Assembly (NCBI GenBank): GCA_005884305.1
Contig: VAYL01000138.1
Span: 1-10,581 of the forward strand
DNA from: Actinomycetota bacterium
Lineage (GTDB): Bacteria > Actinomycetota > Thermoleophilia > Solirubrobacterales > 70-9
Direction of reading: 5' to 3'
DNA: 10,581 nt
Part shown: positions 1-6,631 of the stretch, piece by piece
Position numbering within the stretch: position 1 is the stretch's first letter
How the letters are laid out: each line of letters opens with the position of its first letter
Made by a program: the position numbers and the translations under genes
The notes under the pieces: generated by a model
Database searches by the model: none
What the model was told of the DNA's origin: nothing
The model's input: the letters and a program-made list of their open reading frames with translations, nothing else

Positions 1-1133
1 TGGATGCCATCACCCAGCGCTCCGAGTTCCTGACGCCGTACACGCCCTACCAGCCGGAGGTCTCGCAGGGCGGCCTCCAGGTGATGTTCGAGTTCCAGAC
101 CGCGCTCTCCGAGCTGACGGGTCTGCCGGTGGCGAACGCCTCTCTGTATGAGGGCCCCTCCTCGGTGGCATCCGCCGCCTACCTGGCGATCGGGGCGACG
201 AAGGGCCGGCGCAAGCTCGTCGTCTCGCGCGGGCTTCATCCGCACAGCCGCCAGACGCTCGAGACCTACGCGCGAGGGTTCGGCGCCGAGGTCGTGGAAG
301 TGGGGCTCGACAGGGGCGTCACCGATGCCGGTGAGCTAGGGGCGGCGGTCGACGGCGACACCGCCGCGGTCTTTCTTCAGAACCCGAACTTCCTGGGCGC
401 CGTCGAGGACCTGGCGGCGCTGGCCGCGTCCGCGAAGGAGGCGGGGGCACTGGCGATCGCCGCGGTGGACCCGCTCACCCTCGGCCTCCTGCGGTCCCCT
501 GGCGAGTGCGGAATCGACATCGCCCTCGGCGAGGGGCAGTCGCTCGGGGGCAGGCTCGACTTCGGCGGTCCGTCGTTCGGTTTCTTCGCCTCCACGGAGG
601 AGCACCTGCGCCGCATGCCGGGCCGGATCGCAGGCGAGACCACCGACGTCGACGGCCGGCGCGGCTTCGTCCTCGCGCTTCAGACTCGCGAGCAGCACAT
701 CCGCCGCGAGAAGGCCACTCACAACATCTGCACCTCTCAGGCGCTGAACGCCCTGGGGGGCGTGATCTACCTGGCCTGGCTCGGCAAGCAGGGAATCGTC
801 GAGATCGGCGAGCTGATGGCGCAGCGCACCGCGTATGCGCGCGAGCGGCTGGCGGCGATCGAGGGCGTCGAGCTGCTTCACGAGGCCCCGGTGGTCCGGG
901 AGTTCGCGGTTCGACTCGACGCGCCCGTGGAGGCCGTGCTCGACCGAGTCGCCGCGGACGGGATCGCCGCCGGCTACCCGCTCGCTCGCGAGTACCCCGA
1001 GTACGAGAACGGGCTGCTAGTCGCCATTACGGAGCGGCGCTCCAAGCGTGACATCGACCTTCTGGCCGAGTCGCTTGCCCGAGCGGTGAGGGCAGGTAGG
1101 GGCGAGCCCGCACGTGAGGAGGTTCCCGCGTGA
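1..1133 (+). CDS. gcvPA: Glycine dehydrogenase (decarboxylating) subunit 1, 5'-truncated by the window edge
   Basis: This is the N-terminal-half subunit of the two-subunit P-protein of the glycine cleavage system, which with GcvPB decarboxylates glycine and passes the aminomethyl group to the lipoyl H-protein in the cytoplasm. The frame is open from base 3 and gives 376 residues; family members are about 440-450 aa, so roughly 70 residues lie outside the window. Near the edge I read FLTPYTPYQPEVSQGGLQ, a hallmark of the family, then the QNPNFLG segment (bases 378-398) and DIALGEGQSLG. The first ATG (base 81) is internal and not the start. The stop is TGA 1131-1133. The last codons contain GAGGAGG (1116-1122), a strong Shine-Dalgarno sequence seven bases before a GTG that overlaps the stop (GTGA). 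This suggests translational coupling to the next gene. Function is certain by family; PLP binding resides in the partner. Confidence 0.95.
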   Translation, partial: DAITQRSEFLTPYTPYQPEVSQGGLQVMFEFQTALSELTGLPVANASLYEGPSSVASAAYLAIGATKGRRKLVVSRGLHPHSRQTLETYARGFGAEVVEVGLDRGVTDAGELGAAVDGDTAAVFLQNPNFLGAVEDLAALAASAKEAGALAIAAVDPLTLGLLRSPGECGIDIALGEGQSLGGRLDFGGPSFGFFASTEEHLRRMPGRIAGETTDVDGRRGFVLALQTREQHIRREKATHNICTSQALNALGGVIYLAWLGKQGIVEIGELMAQRTAYARERLAAIEGVELLHEAPVVREFAVRLDAPVEAVLDRVAADGIAAGYPLAREYPEYENGLLVAITERRSKRDIDLLAESLARAVRAGRGEPAREEVPA

Positions 1134-1149
1134 TCCGCCCAATGACAAG

Positions 1150-1198
1150 CGCTTGTGGCCACTTTGGGTCGCATACCGATACAAACCGGCCACAAGCG
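1150..1198. repeat. 49-base imperfect palindrome (hairpin) at the gcvPA/gcvPB junction
   Basis: Arms 1150-1160 (CGCTTGTGGCC) and 1188-1198 (GGCCACAAGCG) are perfect reverse complements of 11 bases. Inside them, after a 2x2 mismatch, TTTGGGTCG (1163-1171) pairs with CGATACAAA (1177-1185) apart from one mismatch and one G-T pair. The loop is CATAC. The layout is exactly symmetrical: 22-base arms, 5-base loop. The left arm also contains the perfect palindrome CAAGCGCTTG (1146-1155) partly overlapping it. No T-run follows, so it is not a canonical terminator. It looks like a dispersed palindromic (REP-type) element or an mRNA processing/stability hairpin, but I cannot show that it recurs elsewhere. 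Confidence 0.7.
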
Positions 1199-2714
1199 GC
1201 GCGGGAGGGTCGATGACACCGCCCGTCGCGACTCCTTCGCTGCCGCCTGCCAACGCCGATCCCCCCACGGCCGTCGCGCCGGGACGGTCCCGGCCTGCGA
1301 CGTCCCAGAGCGCCCGCTCGACGAGCTGATCCCGCAGAACCTTCGCCGCAAGGAGGGGCCCGAGCTGCCCGAGGTCTCCGAGCCGGAGATCGTGCGCCAC
1401 TACAACCGCCTGTCGCGGCGCAACTTCGACCTCGACACCGGCCCGTATCCGCTGGGCTCGTGCACGATGAAGCACAACCCCCGCCTCAACGAGAAGGTCG
1501 CCGCGCTGCCGGGTCATGCCCGGCTTCATCCGGCGCAGTCGCCCAAGCGAGCGCAGGGCGCGCTCGAGCTGATGTGGCGCTTGGAGCGGACGCTCGCGGA
1601 GATCTGCGGCCTGCCGCATGTGAGCCTTCAGCCCTCGGCGGGATCCCATGGCGAGCTGGCCGGGTTGCTTCTCACGCGGGCGTATCACGCCGACCGCGGC
1701 CAGGAGCGCCACCGAGTCTTGACGCCCGATACCTCGCACGGAACCAACCCGGCCTCGGTCACGATGGCCGGCTACGACGTCGTGAAGGTCGCAACCGACG
1801 ACCGCGGGGGCGTCGACGTCGACGATCTGCGCTCAAAGATCGGTGACGACGTTGCCTGTCTCATGCTCACGAACCCGAACACTCTCGGCGTGTTCGACGA
1901 GAACATCAGTGAGATCGCGGAACTGGTCCACGGCAGCGGCGCGACGCTCTACTACGACGGCGCGAACCTGAACGCGATCATGGGCCGCAGCCGGCCGGGG
2001 GACATGGGGTTCGACATCGTCCACGTGAACCTCCACAAGTCGTTCTCGCAGCCGCACGGCGGGGGCGGTCCTGGAGCCGGCCCGATCGCCGTCTCCGACC
2101 GGATCGAGCCGTACCTGCCGGTGCCCCGGATCGTTCGCTCGGGCGACGGCAACGGCGCCGCACCGGCCTTCGACTTCGACTACGACCAGCCCAAGTCGAT
2201 CGGCCGCCTGCGCGGCTTCGCCGGCAACTTCGGCGTCTTCGTCCGCTCCTACGCCTACATGCGCAGCCTTGGCGGCGACGGCCTGACCGAGGCCTCGGAG
2301 ACGGCGGTGCTGAACGCCAACTACCTCCTCGCGAGGCTCAAGGAGGGCAGGACCGGCAAGTACCTGCCGCTCGCCTTCACCCGCACCTGCATGCACGAGT
2401 TCGTCCTCTCGGGTGCGCCGGCCAAGCGGGAGCTTGGAGTGAAGACGCTGGACGTCGCCAAGCGCCTCCTCGATTTCGGCTTTCACCCGCCGACGATCTA
2501 TTTCCCGCTGCTCGTCGACGAGGCGCTCATGGTCGAGCCCACCGAGACCGAGACCAAGGAGGGCCTCGATGCGCTCGCCGGTGCGCTCGAGGAGATCGTT
2601 TCGGAGGCCGAGCGCGATCCCGAGATCGCGAAGGGCGCGCCCTATACGACGCCGGTGCGCCGGCTCGACGAGGCCAGCGCCAGTCGCCGGCCCGTCGTGC
2701 GCCAAGCGCTGTAG
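1155..2714 (+). CDS. gcvPB: Glycine dehydrogenase (decarboxylating) subunit 2, PLP-binding; start unresolved
   Basis: This is the C-terminal-half subunit of the P-protein, carrying the pyridoxal phosphate. The PLP lysine is the K of NLHKSFSQPHGGGGPGAG (codon 2037-2039, residue 295 from GTG 1155). GSCTMKHNP, NPNTLGVF and SHGTNPASVTMAGYD are further family signatures. Clear homology starts near GRRAGTVPACDVPERPLDEL (from about base 1269). The only starts upstream in this frame are GTG 1155 and TTG 1164, both inside the hairpin and without a Shine-Dalgarno. A better-looking ATG at 1213, preceded by GGGAGGG (1203-1209), lies in another frame and would join this one only if one C were added to, or slipped on, the C6 run at 1261-1266; that gives a 500-aa protein of normal length. 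A third option is GTG 1130, which overlaps the gcvPA stop. The 3' end overlaps the convergent small gene by 73 bases. The product is certain; the N-terminus is not. Confidence 0.9.
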   Translation: MATLGRIPIQTGHKRRGRVDDTARRDSFAAACQRRSPHGRRAGTVPACDVPERPLDELIPQNLRRKEGPELPEVSEPEIVRHYNRLSRRNFDLDTGPYPLGSCTMKHNPRLNEKVAALPGHARLHPAQSPKRAQGALELMWRLERTLAEICGLPHVSLQPSAGSHGELAGLLLTRAYHADRGQERHRVLTPDTSHGTNPASVTMAGYDVVKVATDDRGGVDVDDLRSKIGDDVACLMLTNPNTLGVFDENISEIAELVHGSGATLYYDGANLNAIMGRSRPGDMGFDIVHVNLHKSFSQPHGGGGPGAGPIAVSDRIEPYLPVPRIVRSGDGNGAAPAFDFDYDQPKSIGRLRGFAGNFGVFVRSYAYMRSLGGDGLTEASETAVLNANYLLARLKEGRTGKYLPLAFTRTCMHEFVLSGAPAKRELGVKTLDVAKRLLDFGFHPPTIYFPLLVDEALMVEPTETETKEGLDALAGALEEIVSEAERDPEIAKGAPYTTPVRRLDEASASRRPVVRQAL

Positions 2715-3022
2715 TCGGGCGTTCTCGCCCCGCGGCGCTGCGGCTCGTCGGTAGAGAGGTGGAGCTGCGACGCCCGCAACTCGAGCAGACGCCGCAGCTC
2801 CAGGGTGGGAACGAAGGGGTCGGCGAAAGACTGTCCGGAGACGACCGAGATCGCGGCAACGGGCTGGTCGCCGATTTCGGCCATGAGGACCGGGCCATCC
2901 GGCACGCGCGTTGAGTCGAGGTCAGCCAGTCGCCTGAGCGCCGTCTCGTCGTCAGTTCCGGCGCGGCGAATCGTCACCGCGTCGAGGCCCAATTCCGTCT
3001 GGTTATCGCGATTGTCTGACAT
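2642..3022 (-). CDS. Small GNAT-like protein of unknown function
   Basis: The product has 126 residues. Start ATG (3020-3022) is chosen because AAGGAG (complement of 3028-3033) lies five bases upstream; longer in-frame extensions lack such a site. The core (residues 15-88) begins VTIRRAGTDDETALRRLADL, contains PDGPVLMAEIGDQPVAAISV and DPFVPTLELRRLLELRASQL. This resembles the first strands and helix of a GNAT acetyltransferase, but the acetyl-CoA-binding half (R/Q-x-x-G-x-G/A) is absent, so catalytic activity is doubtful. Similar short proteins are, from memory, common as 'hypothetical' in actinobacteria. The tail after about residue 90 is basic and low in pattern; its last 24 residues are encoded antisense to the end of gcvPB, suggesting a C-terminal extension by stop-codon loss. 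It diverges from the MocR gene and its start codon overlaps one of the candidate operator dyads, so the MocR protein may control it. Confidence 0.65.
   Translation of the reverse strand: MSDNRDNQTELGLDAVTIRRAGTDDETALRRLADLDSTRVPDGPVLMAEIGDQPVAAISVVSGQSFADPFVPTLELRRLLELRASQLHLSTDEPQRRGARTPDYSAWRTTGRRLALASSSRRTGVV
3012..3022. promoter_or_regulatory. Candidate GntR-type operator dyad O1 (TTGTCTGACAT)
   Basis: This is one of four local matches to WTGTCKKACAW. The centre has the GT-N3-AC spacing typical of GntR-family operators. It covers the ATG of the GNAT-like gene on the other strand. Confidence 0.45.
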
Positions 3023-3172
3023 CTCCACTCCTTGAACGCGTGCGGTGGGCTGAACGTGAACTCGTGCCCGAAACACTACCAAAAACTGTTTGCTGGTGTC
3101 GCGGCAATTCACTCACACACAGGCTTCATGTTGTCGTACAATCCATCGTCCTGCCGGAGAGTACGCATCGCC
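3023..3172. promoter_or_regulatory. Divergent promoter region between the GNAT-like gene and the MocR regulator
   Basis: This 150-base gap is clearly more A+T-rich than its surroundings. On the + strand TACAAT (3137-3142) is a fair -10 box and overlaps the operator-like dyad TTGTCGTACAA (3131-3141); a start near 3149 would leave a leader carrying GGAGAG (3156-3161) before ATG 3173. I see no good -35. On the - strand TAGTGT (complement of 3073-3078), with GCGACA (complement of 3097-3102) 18 bases upstream, is a weak promoter for the GNAT-like gene. No terminator-like hairpin was seen. Confidence 0.4.
3131..3141. promoter_or_regulatory. Candidate GntR-type operator dyad O2 (TTGTCGTACAA)
   Basis: TTGT and ACAA form an inverted repeat around a 3-base centre. 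It overlaps the likely -10 box (TACAAT, 3137-3142) of the MocR gene, the expected position for autorepression. Its core TGTCGTACAA recurs exactly 54 bases downstream. Confidence 0.5.
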
Positions 3173-4693
3173 ATGGGATTGTCAATGTCGTACAAAGATA
3201 GATTGTCGGACATCAAGCGCGATGGCTCCGTGTCGCTCACGAGCCAGATCGTCGACGCCTTCGCCGGAGCGATCGCCGACGGCGAGCTCGGGCCTGACGA
3301 CAAGCTGCCGCCGACTCGCGAGCTCGCCGAGATTGCGGGGGTGAACCACCTGACCGCCGCGCGGGCCTATCGCCGGCTAGCCGAGCTGGGCCTGGTCACA
3401 GCGCGGGTCGGCCAGGGAACCTTCGTTCGGGTTGGCGCGCAAGGCGGCGCCGGCGCCCCAGCCGAGCGCGAGAACACCGATTGGCAGCTCTATGCACTCC
3501 CGGAGCAGCTCGAGACCTACGGGGATCGCATCCTGGCTGAGATGTTCCGGCAAGCGGGCCGCGACGACGTGATCCCGCTGATGGTCGGGTATCCCGCCGA
3601 CAAGCTTTTGCCGTTCGACGTTCTGTCTGCGGTCACCACCGCGACGCTTTCCGAGCACGGCTCCCGCGTTCAGCAGTACACGGATATCGAGGGTGCGCCC
3701 GAGCTGCGCGAGCAGATCGCCGCCCTGCATCGCCGCGAGGGGCTCAGCGACGGGCCGGACCAGATCATCGTGACCACAGGAGCGCGTCAGGGACTAACGC
3801 TGGCGACGCGCGCCATCGTGCATCCCGGCGACGTGGCGGCGTGTGAGTCCCCGACCTTCCCCGGCTCGATCGAGGCGATCCGCAACGCCGGTGCGTCGAT
3901 TCTCCCGGTCCCCGTGGACGATGGCGGCATGGATGTCGACGCGCTCGAGAGCCTGTTGCGCCGGCGGGATGTCCGGCTGGTCGTCTTCCAGCCGCGGCTA
4001 CAGAACCCCACAGGACGCGATCTCGCGCCCGAACGGCGCGAGCGCCTCTTCGAGTTGGCCCAGCGCTACGGGTTCTTCATCCTCGAGGATGACGTCTACG
4101 GCTCGCTTCGATTCGAGGGAACGGCGACCGGTCCCCTTCGCGCGACGCTCCCGAGCCATGTCATCTATCTGTCCTCGCTCTCGAAGACCGTCAGCCCGGG
4201 CATGCGGCTGGCGTGGATCTCGGCCAGCGGCCCTGTACTCGACCGGATCGTGCAGGAGAAGCGCAACGACGACATGGGCAGCCCGACGCTCACACAGCTC
4301 GTGGCCGCCCGGTTTCTGGCGGAGGGCCACTATGAGCCGCAGATCGAGCGGTCGATCGCGTTCTACCGCGAGCGCTGCGATGCGCTGATCGAGGCGGTCG
4401 AAAGCCATCTCGACCGGGTCGCGACCTTTGTCCCCCCGCTTGGCGGCGGCCACCTGTGGCTGACATTCCGCGACGCCCTCGACGAGCGCGACCTCTACGA
4501 CGCGGCGGTTCGCCAGGGGGTGACGTTCCTTCCCGGCGGCGCGATGATGCCCGAGCGCCCGCGCGCTACCCATATCCGGCTGTCATTCGGCTACCTGGAC
4601 CCGGACGAGCTGGCCGAGGGAGTGCGCCGCCTGGCCGTGGCGGTCCGGGCCGTGCGCCCGCGCCCGCGGCGCGAGGCACTGCCGATCACCTAG
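3173..4693 (+). CDS. MocR-family transcriptional regulator (GntR winged helix fused to class I aminotransferase fold)
   Basis: This is a 506-residue PLP-dependent regulator. Residues about 20-86 form a GntR winged helix (KLPPTRELAEIAGVNHLTAARAYRRL, wing GQGTFVR). The rest is a fold-type I aminotransferase: QNPTG (277-281), EDDVYG (305-310, with the aspartate that contacts the PLP nitrogen) and SSLSKTVSPGMRLAW with the Schiff-base lysine K338 (codon 4184-4186). Known relatives (PdxR, GabR, TauR, EhuR) sense PLP or an amino compound and bind repeats at divergent promoters; the ligand here cannot be told from sequence. ATG 3173 is preferred because GGAGAG lies 11 bases upstream; ATG 3185 (MSYKDRL) is the alternative. 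The frame is open back to 3032, but that would overlap the divergent gene and has no homology. The stop codon is shared, on the palindrome CTAG (4690-4693), with the convergent ligD. Confidence 0.9.
   Translation: MGLSMSYKDRLSDIKRDGSVSLTSQIVDAFAGAIADGELGPDDKLPPTRELAEIAGVNHLTAARAYRRLAELGLVTARVGQGTFVRVGAQGGAGAPAERENTDWQLYALPEQLETYGDRILAEMFRQAGRDDVIPLMVGYPADKLLPFDVLSAVTTATLSEHGSRVQQYTDIEGAPELREQIAALHRREGLSDGPDQIIVTTGARQGLTLATRAIVHPGDVAACESPTFPGSIEAIRNAGASILPVPVDDGGMDVDALESLLRRRDVRLVVFQPRLQNPTGRDLAPERRERLFELAQRYGFFILEDDVYGSLRFEGTATGPLRATLPSHVIYLSSLSKTVSPGMRLAWISASGPVLDRIVQEKRNDDMGSPTLTQLVAARFLAEGHYEPQIERSIAFYRERCDALIEAVESHLDRVATFVPPLGGGHLWLTFRDALDERDLYDAAVRQGVTFLPGGAMMPERPRATHIRLSFGYLDPDELAEGVRRLAVAVRAVRPRPRREALPIT
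3185..3195. promoter_or_regulatory. Candidate GntR-type operator dyad O3 (ATGTCGTACAA)
   Basis: It shares the ten bases TGTCGTACAA with O2. It lies at the second ATG of the MocR reading frame, 18 bases before O4 (start to start). Confidence 0.45.
3203..3213. promoter_or_regulatory. Candidate GntR-type operator dyad O4 (TTGTCGGACAT)
   Basis: TGTC and GACA form a perfect inverted repeat around one G. The site is inside the first codons of the MocR gene (SDI region). It differs from O1 by a single base (T to G at the centre). Confidence 0.4.
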
Positions 4694-5556
4694 GCGGACT
4701 CGGTCGCCGCCTTCAGAGCGGGGAGCTTCTGCCGCGTCTTCAGGATGGGCTCGAACAGGTCGCCCTGCTTGTCGACGCGCTTCAGTACGTCGCCGGCCTC
4801 GAAGCGCAGGACGTCCGGATCCTCGCGCTTGAGCGCCCGCTCGACCTCCTTCCACTCCACCGGAGTTGAGACCGTCGGGTGCTCCTTGGCGCGCAGCGAG
4901 TAGACGGACACCGTCGTCTTGTGCTGGTCGTTCTGGCTCCAGTCGACGAGCACCTTGCCCTTCCGGAGGTTCTTCGCCATCCGCGACACGATCAGGTCCG
5001 GATCTGAGCGTTCCAGCACCTGCGCGACCGCGTGGGCGAACGGCTTCGTGTCGTCGTAGCTGACCTTGACGTTCAGCGGCACGTAGACCTGGAGTCCCTT
5101 CGATCCGGACGTCTTGGGAAAGCTCTCCAATCCGAGGTCGCCGAAGAGGTCGCGCAGCCTGAGGCTCACCGTGCAGCACTGGATGATGTCCGCCGGCGGC
5201 CCAGGGTCCAGGTCGAAAGCCAGCACTGTGGGCCGCTCGATCTCCTTCGCGTGGGAGAGCGACGGATGGAGCTCGAGCGATGCGAGCTGGGCCACCCAGA
5301 TCAGCGTCGCGCGATCGTCACAGACGCAGTAGTCGATCTCGCCCTCGTTGCGTCCGCTCCAGATCGGTGCCGTGTTCACCCAGTCGGGACGGTGCTTGGG
5401 GCAGCGCTTCTCGTAGAAGTGACCCTCGTCGACGCCGTTCGGATAGCGCTTGAGCGTCAGCGGGCGACCCTTGAGGTGCGGCAGGATCACGTCGGCCACC
5501 CGGGCGTAGTAGTCGATCATCTCGCCCTTCGTGAACCCAGCCTTGGGCCACAGCAC
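4690..5556 (-). CDS. ligD: Stand-alone LigD polymerase domain (NHEJ primase-polymerase)
   Basis: This is an archaeo-eukaryotic-primase-type polymerase that acts with Ku in double-strand-break end joining, adding (ribo)nucleotides at DNA ends. From GTG 5554-5556 it has 288 residues: EGHFYEKRCPKH (44-55), ELHP (95-98), the metal-binding FDLDPG (D115, D117), TSGSKGLQVYVPL (149-161) and DWSQND with the third acidic residue D205. There is no ligase or nuclease domain, so the ligase must be encoded elsewhere. The start is a problem. The conserved N-terminal stretch VDGRQLEVTNLDKVLWP extends about 14 codons upstream of GTG 5556, to the Ku stop at 5598-5600. That stretch contains no ATG, GTG, TTG or CTG, and no Shine-Dalgarno precedes GTG 5556. 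Translation may start at a rare codon, depend on Ku translation, or be hidden by a mutation. Same-strand operon with Ku; convergent with the MocR gene. Confidence 0.92.
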   Translation of the reverse strand: MLWPKAGFTKGEMIDYYARVADVILPHLKGRPLTLKRYPNGVDEGHFYEKRCPKHRPDWVNTAPIWSGRNEGEIDYCVCDDRATLIWVAQLASLELHPSLSHAKEIERPTVLAFDLDPGPPADIIQCCTVSLRLRDLFGDLGLESFPKTSGSKGLQVYVPLNVKVSYDDTKPFAHAVAQVLERSDPDLIVSRMAKNLRKGKVLVDWSQNDQHKTTVSVYSLRAKEHPTVSTPVEWKEVERALKREDPDVLRFEAGDVLKRVDKQGDLFEPILKTRQKLPALKAATESA

Positions 5557-5597
5557 CTTGTCGAGGTTCGTGACCTCGAGCTGGCGCCCGTCGACGT

Positions 5598-6515
5598 CTA
5601 CTTGCCGGCTTTGGCCTTGCTTCGCGATCGCGACTTGGACTGGGAGGTCTTCGAACGGGAGCGGGACTTGGACGAAGTCGAGCGCTTCTTCGTCTTGGTG
5701 CCGCCGTCGCCGCCCGCGGCAAGCGGCTCACCGCGAACGTTCGCGAGGCTCTCCTCGAGGGCGGCCATGAGGTCGGGTGCCTTGGTGGGCTTGGGCTCCT
5801 CGGACACGGGCTCGACGACGGCCTTGCCTTGGGCCTTGCGGTCGATCAGGGCCAAGAGCTCCTCACGGTACTCGTCTCGGTACTTGCCGGGGTCGAAGTC
5901 CGACGTCAGCGAGTCGATCAGCTGCTTGGCCATGTCGATCTCGCGCTTCTCGAGCTTGCGCCCGTCCTGAGGGATCACATCCTCGCCCAGCTCGTCCGGC
6001 GCCACCACCTCATCGGCGAAGCGCATCGTCGCCATCGTCAGGACACCTTCGGCGGGGCGGATGGCCGCGAGGTTCTCGCGATTGCGCAGGACGAAGCGGG
6101 CGATCGCCACCTTCTTTGCGTCGCCCATCGCCTTGACGAGGAGCGAGTAGGCCTTCTCCGCGCCCTTGTCCGGGCCGAGGTAGTACGGGTGGTCGAAGTA
6201 GATGGGGTCGATGTCGTCGAGGTCGACGAAGTCCTGGATCTCGATCGCCCGGGTCCTCTTCGGATCGATCTCCTCGAGCTCGTCGCGCGTCACGACGACG
6301 TACTGCTCGGGCGAGATCTCATAGCCCTTGACGATGTCCTCGTACGGCACTTCCTTGCCGTCGGCCTCGGCCACCCGCTTGTGGCGGATGCGCGAGCCGT
6401 CGCTCTCGCGCAGCTCGCGGAAGCTGACGTTCTTGCGCGAAACAGCGCTATAGAGCTTCACGGGCACGTTCAGAAGCCCGAAGCTGATTGATCCACTCCA
6501 GATTGCTCTAGGCAT
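5598..6515 (-). CDS. ku: Ku, DNA end-binding protein of bacterial NHEJ
   Basis: The protein has 305 residues and forms a homodimeric ring on double-strand DNA ends, recruiting LigD. It opens MPRAIWSGSISFGLLNVPVKLYSAV, typical of bacterial Ku; HKRVAEADGKEV, DFVDLDDIDPIYFDHPYYLGP and the KLEKREIDMAKQLIDSLTSDFDPGKYRDEY segment near residues 205-235 complete the core and the LigD-recruiting minimal C-terminus. Residues about 271-305 are a low-complexity Lys/Ser/Arg tail with repeated KSRSRSK, like the basic tails of actinobacterial Ku that bind DNA. ATG 6513-6515 is the start; a TATAAG box 18 bases upstream suggests a short leader and a promoter separate from the sigma operon. The LigD polymerase follows directly. 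Confidence 0.97.
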   Translation of the reverse strand: MPRAIWSGSISFGLLNVPVKLYSAVSRKNVSFRELRESDGSRIRHKRVAEADGKEVPYEDIVKGYEISPEQYVVVTRDELEEIDPKRTRAIEIQDFVDLDDIDPIYFDHPYYLGPDKGAEKAYSLLVKAMGDAKKVAIARFVLRNRENLAAIRPAEGVLTMATMRFADEVVAPDELGEDVIPQDGRKLEKREIDMAKQLIDSLTSDFDPGKYRDEYREELLALIDRKAQGKAVVEPVSEEPKPTKAPDLMAALEESLANVRGEPLAAGGDGGTKTKKRSTSSKSRSRSKTSQSKSRSRSKAKAGK

Positions 6516-6532
6516 CGTCTCTAACCAAGACC

Positions 6533-6538
6533 CTTATA
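6533..6538 (-). promoter_or_regulatory. Probable -10 box of ku
   Basis: On the - strand TATAAG is the closest match to TATAAT in the 116-base gap between the propeller-protein gene and ku. It would start transcription about 11 bases before the ku ATG. No convincing -35 is visible at 16-18 bases. The rest of the gap (6539-6631) holds only the short perfect palindrome CGTCGCGACG (6621-6630) next to the upstream stop codon, without a T-run. Confidence 0.4.
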
Positions 6539-6631
6539 CGCGGCCAAAATCATCGCTCGCATCAGTTTCCCAACTTAGCGCCAGTTCCTCGGTACCCGTG
6601 TGCCCGCGGAACGAATCTTGCGTCGCGACGG

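Noticed and set aside
1134..1212. Rho-independent terminator or glycine riboswitch between gcvPA and gcvPB
   Set aside because: The hairpin is not followed by a T-run, and the gap is too short and lacks the paired aptamer layout of glycine riboswitches.
1833..2705. 290-codon open frame on the - strand inside gcvPB
   Set aside because: Antisense shadow produced by high third-position G+C; the + strand encodes unmistakable GcvPB.
3032..3172. Upstream extension of the MocR frame to 3032
   Set aside because: It would read through the A+T-rich promoter region and nearly touch the divergent gene; the extra residues match nothing in the family.
5032..5970. 312-codon open frame on the + strand across ligD and ku
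   Set aside because: It spans two well-recognised genes on the opposite strand and its translation (rich in VDVE, LELAR) mirrors them; no homology of its own.
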